This document shows, piece by piece, positions 44,250 through 53,209 of a stretch of 64,000 bases of DNA. The notes below the pieces were generated by a model that was given only the letters and a program-made list of their open reading frames with translations, had not been told where the DNA came from and did not search any database. This stretch comes from Clostridium cibarium. Its GTDB lineage: Bacteria > Bacillota > Clostridia > Clostridiales > Clostridiaceae. The stretch spans positions 40,155 through 104,154 of the forward strand of contig NZ_JACSRA010000013.1 of NCBI RefSeq assembly GCF_014836335.1, in the 5' to 3' direction. The translations under genes were made by a program, and so were the position numbers. Every line of letters starts with the position of its first letter. Within the stretch, counting starts at the first letter, position 1.

Positions 44250-44798
44250 TTACTCAACATCCTTTAACGAACATTCTATTTCACAGCTATAGACTCCCGT
44301 TTCAACTATTTTACTTACATATACATTTTGAACATTTTTCAAACTATTCAAGTTATGCTCAAGCTCTCCAATTGCTGATCTTCTAGTAGCCTCTGCAATA
44401 ATCTTTATTTTGTTTTTTTGCACATCAATGCTCGTAAAACAAACTTCACTTGGCAGCGTAGAACTTAAAGCATTTAATAAGTCTATATCTATAACCTCTC
44501 TACTCTTTATAGCCGTTGCTAACTCTGTAAAATCTTGATCATACAGATTTAATGATGCTGTTTTTACTGTAATCTCCCCTGATTCTTTCAATTTTGCTTT
44601 TAAGGTGTTATCTGAAAGTTTAGTGTTATAATCATCTATTTCACTTTGCACCTTATATATATTTACAGTGTTCCATATTAAAGATCCAATAATAATAGCT
44701 CCAATAACTCCTGAAGCAAAATATATATATTTCTTACTATCACTTTTCTCTTTTTTTATTCCTTGATAAGGACTAAAGAAGTTCAAATCCGTTCTCAT
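44250..44798 (-). CDS. pilN: PilN-like pilus assembly protein
   Basis: 182 residues. The N-terminal cytoplasmic D-L-N-F-F-S-P-Y is the conserved PilN peptide that docks into PilM (related to the I-N-L-L-P of Gram-negatives). One membrane segment follows (YIYFASGVIGAIIIGSLIW), then a coiled coil and a ferredoxin-like periplasmic-type domain. AGGAGG precedes the ATG. It follows pilM by 9 bases. Confidence 0.88.
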   Translation of the reverse strand: MRTDLNFFSPYQGIKKEKSDSKKYIYFASGVIGAIIIGSLIWNTVNIYKVQSEIDDYNTKLSDNTLKAKLKESGEITVKTASLNLYDQDFTELATAIKSREVIDIDLLNALSSTLPSEVCFTSIDVQKNKIKIIAEATRRSAIGELEHNLNSLKNVQNVYVSKIVETGVYSCEIECSLKDVE

Positions 44799-44807
44799 AT
44801 TAACCTC

Positions 44808-45992
44808 CTAAAGTCTTATTATGGAGCCTATTACATTTAAATATTCCCAAACAGGTTCCCCAATTACTTTTCTTGCATTTAACTCAACATGTTTTAAAAA
44901 GCTTATCTTTTCAACTTCTTTGTTTAATTTTTTTGTCATATACGTACTTAATCCTTTTAAATTTGCTGTTCCTCCATATATAAATATTTTATCTACAGGA
45001 TTTCCTCCTGATTTATTGTTATAAAATTGTAATACCCTTTGAAATTCATCTAAAAAATCATCAATAGAGTCTCTTACAACTTGATTAAATTCATCATATT
45101 CATCTTCTTCTAATAAACTGGATTTCTGAATCTTAGCTGATTCTGTGCCCTTTATTGATATATTAAGTTTTTCATTTAATGCATTATTAATGTTATTTCC
45201 ACCAAATTTAATTATTCTATTAAAATCTACCTTGTCATTCTTTATTATCGTTACATTTACTTTTGTTGCTCCCATATCAACAAAAGTAACAGTATTTTCT
45301 TCTCCTTCAATTTCCTTTACTCCTATTTCAGTATAAGTTGCTAGTTTTTTTATAGAATTATAACTTACATCAAGAGCATACGGATTTTTTTCCAATGAAT
45401 TTAATAACTGATAGTATCCAAAAGCAACTTGTTCAGGAAATGTGATAACATTTAATTTAAGTTTTATCCCAGTTTCCTCTTCCAATTCTTGTAAAACAAT
45501 AAATTCAACAATATAGTTATCAAGGTTTATTGGAAGATATTGTTGAATTTCATATCGTGTTACAGTTTCTATTTCTTCATCTGATACTTTTGGAATTATA
45601 ACCTCTCTATTTATAATGCTTGAAGAATTAGTAGTAATAATTCCTTCTTTTGCTCTTATCCCATACCCTTTAAAAGCATATTGAATTATTTCTCCTAATA
45701 TCTCACTATCTAATATTTTTCCATCTGTTACTGCTCCTTCTGGAGTTGGTATTTGAAGAAGATTTGTTACCCTAAGTTTCCCTTTATAATATCTCCCTTC
45801 CCCCATTTTTATAAAGTTACTTCCTATATCTATAGCTACTACATTTTTAGCCATTTCCTTTACTTTTTTATTTGATTTCTTTTTTTCTAATTCTCCATCT
45901 TCATTTGGTTTTCTAAATATATCTTTTATATCAATGCTTCCTAGATCCTTAATCTTTGAAAAGCTTATTTTCTTATTAGTTTTAGTAGACAT
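44808..45992 (-). CDS. pilM: PilM-like pilus assembly ATPase
   Basis: 394 residues of the actin-like fold. The phosphate-1 loop is VVAIDIGSNFIKMGEG near 55, and the second is VTFVDMGATKVNVTI. A later FIYGGTANLKGL closes the nucleotide site. It has a basic N-terminal extension of about 50 residues (KKKSNKKVKE) absent from most PilM proteins. The start is ATG 45992 after GAGGTGAC; a GTG nine bases earlier is inside that site. It is a cytoplasmic partner of PilN. Confidence 0.92.
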   Translation of the reverse strand: MSTKTNKKISFSKIKDLGSIDIKDIFRKPNEDGELEKKKSNKKVKEMAKNVVAIDIGSNFIKMGEGRYYKGKLRVTNLLQIPTPEGAVTDGKILDSEILGEIIQYAFKGYGIRAKEGIITTNSSSIINREVIIPKVSDEEIETVTRYEIQQYLPINLDNYIVEFIVLQELEEETGIKLKLNVITFPEQVAFGYYQLLNSLEKNPYALDVSYNSIKKLATYTEIGVKEIEGEENTVTFVDMGATKVNVTIIKNDKVDFNRIIKFGGNNINNALNEKLNISIKGTESAKIQKSSLLEEDEYDEFNQVVRDSIDDFLDEFQRVLQFYNNKSGGNPVDKIFIYGGTANLKGLSTYMTKKLNKEVEKISFLKHVELNARKVIGEPVWEYLNVIGSIIRL

Positions 45993-46040
45993 CTTTGTCA
46001 CCTCTTTGCTTAATCTTTATATTTTAAGCTGCCATTTTAT

Positions 46041-46070
46041 TAAAGTGTAAGACTTAAGTCTTACACTTTA
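46041..46070 (-). terminator. 30-base perfect palindrome between pilA and pilM
   Basis: TAAAGTGTAAGACTT is followed directly by its exact reverse complement. On the minus strand only AATAAAATGG follows, so termination would be partial. This can raise pilA mRNA relative to the downstream assembly genes. Confidence 0.6.
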
Positions 46071-46086
46071 ATTAACTTAACAAACT

Positions 46087-46533
46087 TTAATCAAGTTTGT
46101 ATGGAGTATTTGTTCCTGCGCTAGGATATATTTCTTCTTCGCTAGAACCACTAGCACTTTTCTTCACGCCTACTATAATATCGCCATTAGCATCTTTCTC
46201 AACATAAAAATCAGAATCCTTATAATCTTTTGCTTTTGCTTTTGGCACACTTTGAAGACTATTTTCTAGAGTTTTCCCATTACTATCTGTCACAGCTGAT
46301 AATGCTTGCCAAGTGGTAGTTATAGCCTTTGGATTTTCTTCATCAAAAACCACAGCAGCACTTTGTATATTCTTTGCATTTGAAATATCAGCTTTGGCAT
46401 TAGCTTTCTCTTTAATATCTCCAAACTTTGGAATTATCAAAGCTGCAAGAATTGCAATAATTGCAATAACTATAATAAGTTCAATAAGAGTAAAGCCCTT
46501 TCCTCTCTTCTTCTTCATTAAATTTTTTAACAT
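46087..46533 (-). CDS. pilA: major type IV pilin
   Basis: 148 residues. The leader MLKNLMKKKRGKG is followed by FTLIELIIVIAIIAILAALIIPKFGDI, the canonical N-methylated pilin helix with Glu5. The globular part is about 100 residues, acidic and Lys-rich, without the disulfide pair of Gram-negative pilins. AGGAGGGG precedes the ATG. Position after pilC and before a palindrome favours abundant expression, as expected for the shaft subunit. Confidence 0.93.
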   Translation of the reverse strand: MLKNLMKKKRGKGFTLIELIIVIAIIAILAALIIPKFGDIKEKANAKADISNAKNIQSAAVVFDEENPKAITTTWQALSAVTDSNGKTLENSLQSVPKAKAKDYKDSDFYVEKDANGDIIVGVKKSASGSSEEEIYPSAGTNTPYKLD

Positions 46534-46583
46534 ATAAACCCCTCCTAGATATTTTGTAATATATTTAAATTTAAAATTTAAAC

Positions 46584-47786
46584 CTACATTGCTGAATACA
46601 TATCAACTATTGGTAGCATTATAGCCGCAACTATAAACCCGATTACTACCCCCATCACTATTATTAATAGTGGTTCTATTAATGCTGTGACATTTTGTAT
46701 TGCTTCTTCAACTTCTTCATCATAAAAGTCTGCAGTTTTATTTAAAATATCATCTAACGAACCAGCTTCTTCACCTATTTTAATCATAGAGGATAACATA
46801 GGTGGAAATATTTCTATTCTTTTAATAGGATCGCTTAACCCTTCTCCTCTAGCTACTCTTTCCCTGATTGTAGCTATTGCTTCTCCAGCCACCTTATTTC
46901 CAAGAACAGCTCCTACTATAGGCAATGCTTGTATTAATGACACCCCCGAAGCCATTAACGTTGACAAAGTTCTAGTAAATCTAGATACTATAATTTTTTT
47001 GCTTAACTTTCCTATAATAGGCATTTTAAGTTTTGCTTTACTTACAAACCACATTCCCTTTTCAGTTTGCTTATAATATATAAAACCTCCTATCAAGGCC
47101 ATAATAATTAATAAGATAAATATAATATCTCTCTGTAAAAATCCACTTACAGCAAGTAGTGCCTTTGTTACAATAGGAAGTTTTACATCCATATCATTAA
47201 ATATTTGAATAAAAATTGGCATTACAAAAATCATTATAATCATTACTGCTAGTACAGCTACAATTGATAAAATTATTGGATATATCATAGCCGATACTAC
47301 TTTCTTATTGATTCTATTTTCCTTTTCGTAATTTACTGATAACCTAAGCATCATTTCATCTAAGTTACCACTAACTTCCCCCGATTCCACCATACTAGTT
47401 ACTAGGTTTGGAAATATATCTCCATGTTTTTTCATTGCATCTGATAACATTTCACCCTTTTTAACATCAGCTTCTATTTGAGAAATTGCATCTTTTAAAC
47501 TATAATTGTATAATTGATTTCTTAAAATATTTAATGCATTAGTAATAGATATTCCAGCATCTAACATAGTATAAAGCTGCCTACAAAACACTGATAAATC
47601 CTTTAATTTAACCTTCTTTCTAAATTTAAACTCAATTTTTTTACTTTCTACTATCTCTTCTATTCTTAGAGGATAGTATCCATTTGATGTTATCATAGAA
47701 AGTACTAAATCCTTAGAGTAAGATTCATATTCCCCTTCAACCTTACTTCCATCGCTCTTCATGGCCTTGTATTTAAACCTTTTCAC
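46584..47786 (-). CDS. pilC: type IV pilus inner-membrane platform protein
   Basis: 400 residues of the GspF/PilC family. Two similar halves carry SVFCRQLYTMLDAGISITNALNIL and SRFTRTLSTLMASGVSLIQALPIV, and each ends in membrane segments (for example LIEPLLIIVMGVVIGFIVAAIMLPI). GTG 47786 is the start, with AGGTGGG seven bases upstream. It follows pilB by 15 bases. Confidence 0.95.
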   Translation of the reverse strand: MKRFKYKAMKSDGSKVEGEYESYSKDLVLSMITSNGYYPLRIEEIVESKKIEFKFRKKVKLKDLSVFCRQLYTMLDAGISITNALNILRNQLYNYSLKDAISQIEADVKKGEMLSDAMKKHGDIFPNLVTSMVESGEVSGNLDEMMLRLSVNYEKENRINKKVVSAMIYPIILSIVAVLAVMIIMIFVMPIFIQIFNDMDVKLPIVTKALLAVSGFLQRDIIFILLIIMALIGGFIYYKQTEKGMWFVSKAKLKMPIIGKLSKKIIVSRFTRTLSTLMASGVSLIQALPIVGAVLGNKVAGEAIATIRERVARGEGLSDPIKRIEIFPPMLSSMIKIGEEAGSLDDILNKTADFYDEEVEEAIQNVTALIEPLLIIVMGVVIGFIVAAIMLPIVDMYSAM

Positions 47787-47801
47787 AGCAATCCCACCTT
47801 T

Positions 47802-49493
47802 TTATACATCCTTTAATAAAGTTATTGTTGCAAGTTCCTTTACAGTAGTTATCCCACTTAAAACAAACTTTTTACATTCTTCTTCCAACGTTGTCATACC
47901 ATTTTTTTTTGCTATATCTCTTAGTTTGTCCAAATTTATATTATTTGTAATAGCTTCTCTAAAAGCTCTTCCAACTTCCATAATTTCATACACACCAATT
48001 CGCCCATAATAGCCAGTATTGTTACAATGTCCGCATCCTTTACCTCTGTGAAGTATTAATGGTTTATTAGTATCTTGATTAAGCACCTTTTTTTCATAAT
48101 CTGATGCTTCATAACTTTCATTGCAATATGGACAGATTCTTCTAACAAGTCTTTGTGCAACTACCCCAGCTATTGATGTTGTTACTAAATATGGTTCTAT
48201 TCCCATATCTACAAGTCTTGATATAGATGATGGTGCATCATTTGTATGTAATGTACTTAACACTAGATGTCCAGTTATAGCTGCTTTTATAGCAATTTGT
48301 GCAGTTTCATCATCTCTAATCTCACCTATCATTACTATATCTGGATCTTGCCTTAACACACTTCTTAGTCCACTTGCGAAAGTCATTCCTGCTTTCGAAT
48401 TTACATTAACTTGATTTATACCATCAAGAGTATATTCAACTGGATCTTCTATAGTTATAATATTTACTTTATCTGAATTCAACTCGCTTAATACAGTATA
48501 TAATGTTGTTGATTTTCCACTACCAGTTGGCCCTGTTACAAGCATTATCCCATTTGGGCTGGAAATGATATTTTCAAGTTTTTTCATGCTTTCAGAACTT
48601 AATCCTAATTGCTTTTTGCTAACCCTATAACTTTTTCTATCAAGAATTCTTATAACCACCTTCTCACCATTTATTACTGGTAAAATTGACACTCTTAAAT
48701 CAACTTCCTCTTCTCCTATCCTTGTTATTATCTTTCCATCTTGTGGTACCCTTCTTTCAGCTATATTTAAACTTGATAAAATCTTTATTCTAGTCACTAG
48801 TGGTGCCAAGCTTTCTATACCAAGCCTATTTATAGTTTGAAGTTCACCATCTATTCTATATCTTATTCTTACTTCAGTTTCATAAGGCTCGATATGTATA
48901 TCTGATGCCCTCATTTCTACTGCATTTTTGAATAATTGATCTATCATTTTAACTACAGGAGCATTTTTTACATTATCCATTTCTTCAATGTCTTCTTCAA
49001 CTTCCTTATATCCCATAGTTTCTTTAAGCAATTCTTCTGCTGCTGCCTTAACTTGTTCGCTGCTATAAATTATCTCAATAAATTTTTGTATGTCTCCTTT
49101 AGTGGTAATATACGGTAGCACTTCAAGACCTGTTGATATGGAAACATCGTCTATTGCAAACATATTTAAAGGATCTTCAAAGGCAACTTTAATCTTATTA
49201 TCTTCAAAACCAAAAGGTGCTAATATATATTTTTTGCACAATTTTTGTGACACTAGTTTAATAGCCTTTTTATCATATTGTATAAGGCTTAAATCCACCT
49301 TGCTTATTCCTGTTTGTTCCTCTATTGCATTAATTATATCGATTTCAGATACTACTTTACTTTCTATCAACACCTCTCCAAGCTTCTTACCAACTATTCT
49401 TTGATTGTTTAGTGCATTAACAAGTTGAAGTTCTGTAATCTTTCCTGAATTAACTAAAATGTTACCTAATCTCTTTCTATCTTTCTTTGCCAT
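47802..49493 (-). CDS. pilB: type IV pilus extension ATPase
   Basis: 563 residues. An N-terminal GspE/MshEN domain (about 1-150) precedes the ATPase. Walker A is LVTGPTGSGKSTTLYT, the Asp box is IITIEDPVEYTLDGINQV, Walker B is DPDIVMIGEIRDDETA, and the His box is TGHLVLSTLHTND. The tetracysteine zinc motif CPYCNES and CGHCNNTG marks the PilB class. No retraction ATPase (pilT) lies in the operon. The start is ATG 49493 after AAGGTAGG; a GTG six bases earlier is too close. Confidence 0.96.
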   Translation of the reverse strand: MAKKDRKRLGNILVNSGKITELQLVNALNNQRIVGKKLGEVLIESKVVSEIDIINAIEEQTGISKVDLSLIQYDKKAIKLVSQKLCKKYILAPFGFEDNKIKVAFEDPLNMFAIDDVSISTGLEVLPYITTKGDIQKFIEIIYSSEQVKAAAEELLKETMGYKEVEEDIEEMDNVKNAPVVKMIDQLFKNAVEMRASDIHIEPYETEVRIRYRIDGELQTINRLGIESLAPLVTRIKILSSLNIAERRVPQDGKIITRIGEEEVDLRVSILPVINGEKVVIRILDRKSYRVSKKQLGLSSESMKKLENIISSPNGIMLVTGPTGSGKSTTLYTVLSELNSDKVNIITIEDPVEYTLDGINQVNVNSKAGMTFASGLRSVLRQDPDIVMIGEIRDDETAQIAIKAAITGHLVLSTLHTNDAPSSISRLVDMGIEPYLVTTSIAGVVAQRLVRRICPYCNESYEASDYEKKVLNQDTNKPLILHRGKGCGHCNNTGYYGRIGVYEIMEVGRAFREAITNNINLDKLRDIAKKNGMTTLEEECKKFVLSGITTVKELATITLLKDV

Positions 49494-49536
49494 AAGCACA
49501 CCTACCTTGTTTCTATAACCAAATCATATTTATTAC

Positions 49537-50289
49537 CTAGCACAAAGAAATATACCAATTAATGATATTTACGCCAAAAAAAATAGCAGTAATAGTTCCG
49601 AGTACTAGATATGGTCCAAAAGCAATTTCATCTTTACGTCCTTTAAGTTTAAAGATTAAATACATTAATCCTACAACTCCTCCAGTTACAAAAGATATAA
49701 ATATTGCAAAAATAATTTGTTTTATCCCTAAAAATAGTCCACAAATTGTTGCAATTTCTATATCTCCTTCACCCATTCCTCCTGTGACCTTTACAATTAT
49801 ATATATTATGAAAAATCCTATAATAGCACCTAAAGCGTAACCTCCGGGAAATTTGTTATCTATTTTCCATTTAATAATAAAAAAAACTCCTCCAGATACT
49901 GCTCCTACTATTGTGGTAATCCTATATACATATTGTGTTTGTAAATCTATTATTCCTATTACTACTAATATTGATAGTAAAATACTATATTTTATAAATT
50001 CAAATGTGCATCCAAACTTAATATATAATGCTACATATAATATTGCATTAGTAATTTCTACTAATGGATATTGTATAGATATCTTTTCCTTGCATTTCCT
50101 GCACCGTCCTTTTAGTATGAAATAACTTAAAACCGGAATTAAATCATAAAACTTTAATTTATATCCGCAGCTTGTACAATGCGACGGTGGAAAAGAAATA
50201 GACTCCTCATTTGGAATCCTACATATACATACATTTAGGAAACTTCCAATACTTAAGCCTATTAATATAATAAATAAGATAATATTCAT
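49537..50289 (-). CDS. pilD: prepilin peptidase
   Basis: 250 residues of the bifunctional leader peptidase/N-methyltransferase type. SIGSFLNVCICRIP and two CxxC pairs (CTSCGYKL, CRKCKEK) lie in the first cytoplasmic loop. The catalytic Asp residues are in GIIDLQTQYVYR and GMGEGDIEIA. It is the first gene of the operon and processes the pilins encoded after it. The start is uncertain: ATG 50289 fits homology but its AGGGG is only two bases away, and ATG 50319 is possible. Confidence 0.92.
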   Translation of the reverse strand: MNIILFIILIGLSIGSFLNVCICRIPNEESISFPPSHCTSCGYKLKFYDLIPVLSYFILKGRCRKCKEKISIQYPLVEITNAILYVALYIKFGCTFEFIKYSILLSILVVIGIIDLQTQYVYRITTIVGAVSGGVFFIIKWKIDNKFPGGYALGAIIGFFIIYIIVKVTGGMGEGDIEIATICGLFLGIKQIIFAIFISFVTGGVVGLMYLIFKLKGRKDEIAFGPYLVLGTITAIFFGVNIINWYISLC

Positions 50290-50478
50290 CACCCCTTCAT
50301 GAATAATTGCTAACCCCATTGTAAAACATTCCCAAATCTAAATCAATAATATTTTTATAATTAATATATATATTTCCATAACATATTTTATTTTGAATAT
50401 AATGTATATATTTGCAATAATTCAATAGTATACTCTATATTTCTCAAAAATATATCTTTTCATTTTTTAGACAAAAAA

Positions 50479-50512
50479 AGATTGTATTAATAAAAATTTA
50501 CTAATACAATCT
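50479..50512 (-). terminator. intrinsic terminator after the small gene at 50524
   Basis: AGATTGTATTA and TAATACAATCT form an 11-bp stem. On the minus strand TTTTTTTGTC follows. The remaining 50290-50478 region is AT-rich pil promoter DNA; a possible TTGAAT-18-TATATT promoter is visible but weak. Confidence 0.85.
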
Positions 50513-50523
50513 CTTTTTTAACC

Positions 50524-50673
50524 TTATATTTTTCCTGCTTTTTTATTGCCAGTCTTTGCTTTTCCTTGTATTTCTGGAACTGTTGGTTCTTGTTTTGTAA
50601 AACGTTGCTTATGATTACTTTCAGTTCCATGAGGTTCATTTTCATCAGGTCTTCTCATACCAGCTTTGGCCAT
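50524..50673 (-). CDS. small hydrophilic protein (49 residues)
   Basis: A short frame with AGGAGTG about 6 bases before its ATG and its own terminator. It starts MAKAGMRRPDENEPHGTES and contains VPEIQGKAKTGNKKA near the C terminus. It is highly charged, Cys-free and lacks hydrophobic stretches, so it is probably disordered. I recall similar short proteins across clostridia but cannot name the family with certainty. A spore-core or nucleic-acid-associated role is conceivable from composition only. Confidence 0.7.
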   Translation of the reverse strand: MAKAGMRRPDENEPHGTESNHKQRFTKQEPTVPEIQGKAKTGNKKAGKI

Positions 50674-50745
50674 AAAATCACTCCTTCTCTCTTAATACTT
50701 TTAGTTTCTTAAATTTGCAATAGAAATATTCCTTGAAAATTTATG

Positions 50746-52047
50746 TTATTTCTTTTTTGTTTTAAACATTCCTCCTACCGAGTTACTACTTTCTATTCCA
50801 TAGGCATTAATAGCTGTTATTATTACTTCATATTCAGTTTCAGAATTTAACTTTTCAAATTCTTGAGATAAAACTTGCGGCATAGGAATTAAATAAAACT
50901 GTGAACTTACTTTGTACGTTTTCTCTATTTCTCCTGTTTTTCTATTTCTAAAATCATATTTGTAAGAATAAACTATATCTTCACTTTCACTCTTCTTATT
51001 TATCTTAGCTTGATTTGTTTCAATTCTACAATTCATACCTTCAATATCACTTACTCTAACATCATTTATATCGAAATATGGTTCCTTACTCTTTTCTTTT
51101 CTGTCATCTGTATATTTAAAATCTTTCTTTCCCTTTGAGATATCTATTATCCAATCTTCACCTATATATTGATTTGATAATAAATCTAATCTTTTAACCT
51201 TAACTACATTCCCTTTTACTTCTACTACCATCATCTGAAAAGCATTATCTGAGTAAGGCGGAATACTTCCATACATCATATCTGGCTCTAATTCAAAATA
51301 GCTTATTGTACTAGTATTAATAGCTGTAAAATCTTTTTGATATATACTTTTAGGATCATTCAAAGGATAATGTGAATGTCCTGAGAAATGTATAACTTGA
51401 GGATATTTTTTAAAAACTTCTGCTAAATCATTTGTATTCCATAAATCTGTACCACAAACTGTATTCTTTATTCCGTGGTGCATAAATACAAATATAGGTT
51501 TATTAGGATCCTCATTAACTGCTTCATCTAATTGTTCTATAAGCCAACTTTCATCTAAATAGTAATTACTTCCCCCATATTCACCTTCACTTGTACGTGG
51601 ACTTAATGTTATAAAGTGATATCCATCTAAATTTATATTTTCTTTTGGATTTCTTCCTATAGTTGATTTAAAAAGTTCTGCTGAATTACCTTCATGATTA
51701 CCCATTGATGCTATAATCTGTGTTTTTGCTTTTTTATTATCATTTATAATGTTTTTTACGACTTCGTATTCACCTTTTGATCCACTATCTGTTAGATCTC
51801 CTGCAATAGCAATAACTTTCATATTACTATCTAAATTATAGATAGTTGAAAATACCTTTTTAAGTCTATCCCTTTCTCTAACTTTATGGGGTGCTATGTG
51901 CAAATCACTTATTACCGAAAATCTAATATCAACTTCATCACTTAAAGTATCAAATTTTGATTTAACACCAGCTTTCGGTATTTTGGCTACAAAAGCTATA
52001 ATAACTAATGCAATTGTAATTAATGTGGTCAATATCTTCTTAATCAT
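50746..52047 (-). CDS. membrane-anchored metallophosphoesterase
   Basis: 433 residues. An N-terminal signal anchor (about 5-22) exports the rest. The calcineurin-like metal motifs are in order: SVISDLHIAPHK, IAIAGDLTDSG, SMGNHEG, FMHHG and HFSGHSHY. A fibronectin-like C-terminal domain (about 330-430) ends with ITAINAYGIESSN. GGGGGA precedes the ATG. The substrate could be a nucleotide or phospholipid; it cannot be told. Confidence 0.88.
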   Translation of the reverse strand: MIKKILTTLITIALVIIAFVAKIPKAGVKSKFDTLSDEVDIRFSVISDLHIAPHKVRERDRLKKVFSTIYNLDSNMKVIAIAGDLTDSGSKGEYEVVKNIINDNKKAKTQIIASMGNHEGNSAELFKSTIGRNPKENINLDGYHFITLSPRTSEGEYGGSNYYLDESWLIEQLDEAVNEDPNKPIFVFMHHGIKNTVCGTDLWNTNDLAEVFKKYPQVIHFSGHSHYPLNDPKSIYQKDFTAINTSTISYFELEPDMMYGSIPPYSDNAFQMMVVEVKGNVVKVKRLDLLSNQYIGEDWIIDISKGKKDFKYTDDRKEKSKEPYFDINDVRVSDIEGMNCRIETNQAKINKKSESEDIVYSYKYDFRNRKTGEIEKTYKVSSQFYLIPMPQVLSQEFEKLNSETEYEVIITAINAYGIESSNSVGGMFKTKKK

Positions 52048-52136
52048 GATTTTCCCCCTGTTAATCTACTTACCCAATAATAACTTAACCATTAAACCTA
52101 AACTTAATACATATTTTCTTTTATAGACAATAAAAA

Positions 52137-52157
52137 CATAGGATACTTTGTCCTATG
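52137..52157 (-). terminator. intrinsic terminator after the ACT-domain gene
   Basis: CATAGGA and TCCTATG form the stem. On the minus strand TTTTTATTG follows. Confidence 0.75.
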
Positions 52158-52159
52158 CC

Positions 52160-52543
52160 TTAGTTATTAATATTAATTATATTATGGCCATTAGCAATCA
52201 ATGTATTAATAGTTTTTTCTAAATCTTCTTCCTTTACTAGGATATAATCTGTATCAAAAGTTGAAATGGCAAATATGCTTATTTTTTCTTCTGCAAGAAT
52301 GCTACTTATATTCGATAAAATCCCTATAAGTGAAAAGTCTAATGGTCCTTCAATTTTCAAAATTCTCCAGGTTCTCTCAACTTTTATTTCCTGGGGAATG
52401 TTCTTATCCTCACATACTATACTTAATTCATCTTCTGTTCTAGTTATCGAGGTAAACTTCTTAGAGTTAACCCATCTTGGAACTACTTCCTCATTATCAA
52501 GACGACAAACTATATAATTTTCTTCTAATACTTTTATATTCAA
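52160..52543 (-). CDS. ACT-domain protein (CASTOR-like)
   Basis: 127 residues with two ACT-like halves. The N-terminal half has YIVCRLDNEEVVPRWVNS. The C-terminal half has GPLDFSLIGILSNISSILAEE and SIFAISTFDTDYILVKEEDL, the typical ACT_7/CASTOR pattern that binds amino acids. The start is TTG 52543, supported by GGAGGGGA six bases upstream. It lies after xpt and before the phosphoesterase. An amino-acid-sensing role is inferred from the fold. Confidence 0.8.
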   Translation of the reverse strand: MNIKVLEENYIVCRLDNEEVVPRWVNSKKFTSITRTEDELSIVCEDKNIPQEIKVERTWRILKIEGPLDFSLIGILSNISSILAEEKISIFAISTFDTDYILVKEEDLEKTINTLIANGHNIININN

Positions 52544-52588
52544 TATACTCCCCTCCCATATAAATATCTATTTATTTTATTATAATAC

Positions 52589-52624
52589 AAATCCTGTAAT
52601 AATATAACAATTATTACAGGATTT
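52589..52624 (-). terminator. 15-bp hairpin after xpt
   Basis: AAATCCTGTAATAAT pairs perfectly with ATTATTACAGGATTT. The T tract after it on the minus strand is weak (TTGTATTATAAT). Confidence 0.6.
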
Positions 52625-52636
52625 TCGCAATATTAT

Positions 52637-53209
52637 TTATTTTAAAAATTCAATTACTCCTTCATCTAATCTTTTTATCCTAGCTAGAGAATATACATCA
52701 TATCCTTTTTTATCTAACAATTCTCTTCCTTTTTGAAAAGACTTTTCTATCACTATTCCTATTCCACCAACTCTTGCTCCGGCTTGCTCTATAATTCTTG
52801 CTGCCCCTAAAGCAGCTTCTCCATTTGCTAAAAAATCATCTATTATTAAAATTTTATCACCTTCACTAATATAATCTTTTGATAATGTGAGTTCATAATC
52901 TAGCCCTTTGGTGAAGGAATGTACCGTTGTTTGATATACACCATCTTTTAATATCTTAGATGTTTGTTTCTTTAATGTTACCATTGGTAGATTCATATGT
53001 AATGCAGTCATAAGTGCTGGTGCTATTCCTGAACTTTCTATTGTAAATACCTTAGTTATACCTTTTTCCTTAAAATACTCATTAAAGCAAATTCCAATCT
53101 CTTTCATAAGTTTTGGATCTACGCCATGATTTAAAAATGAATCTACTTTTAAGACATTTCTATTTAAAGCTCGTCCTTCTTCTAATATCTTTCTATGCAA
53201 TGACTTCAT
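52637..53209 (-). CDS. xpt: xanthine phosphoribosyltransferase
   Basis: 190 residues. The PRPP-binding loop is [16 protein letters not shown]. The hood region [21 protein letters not shown] and the N-terminal LNHGVDP match the Xpt family. It converts xanthine to XMP. ATG 53209 has GGAGG nine bases upstream and overlaps the end of the permease gene, so the pair is translationally linked. It is controlled by the upstream guanine riboswitch. Confidence 0.95.
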   Translation of the reverse strand: MKSLHRKILEEGRALNRNVLKVDSFLNHGVDPKLMKEIGICFNEYFKEKGITKVFTIESSGIAPALMTALHMNLPMVTLKKQTSKILKDGVYQTTVHSFTKGLDYELTLSKDYISEGDKILIIDDFLANGEAALGAARIIEQAGARVGGIGIVIEKSFQKGRELLDKKGYDVYSLARIKRLDEGVIEFLK

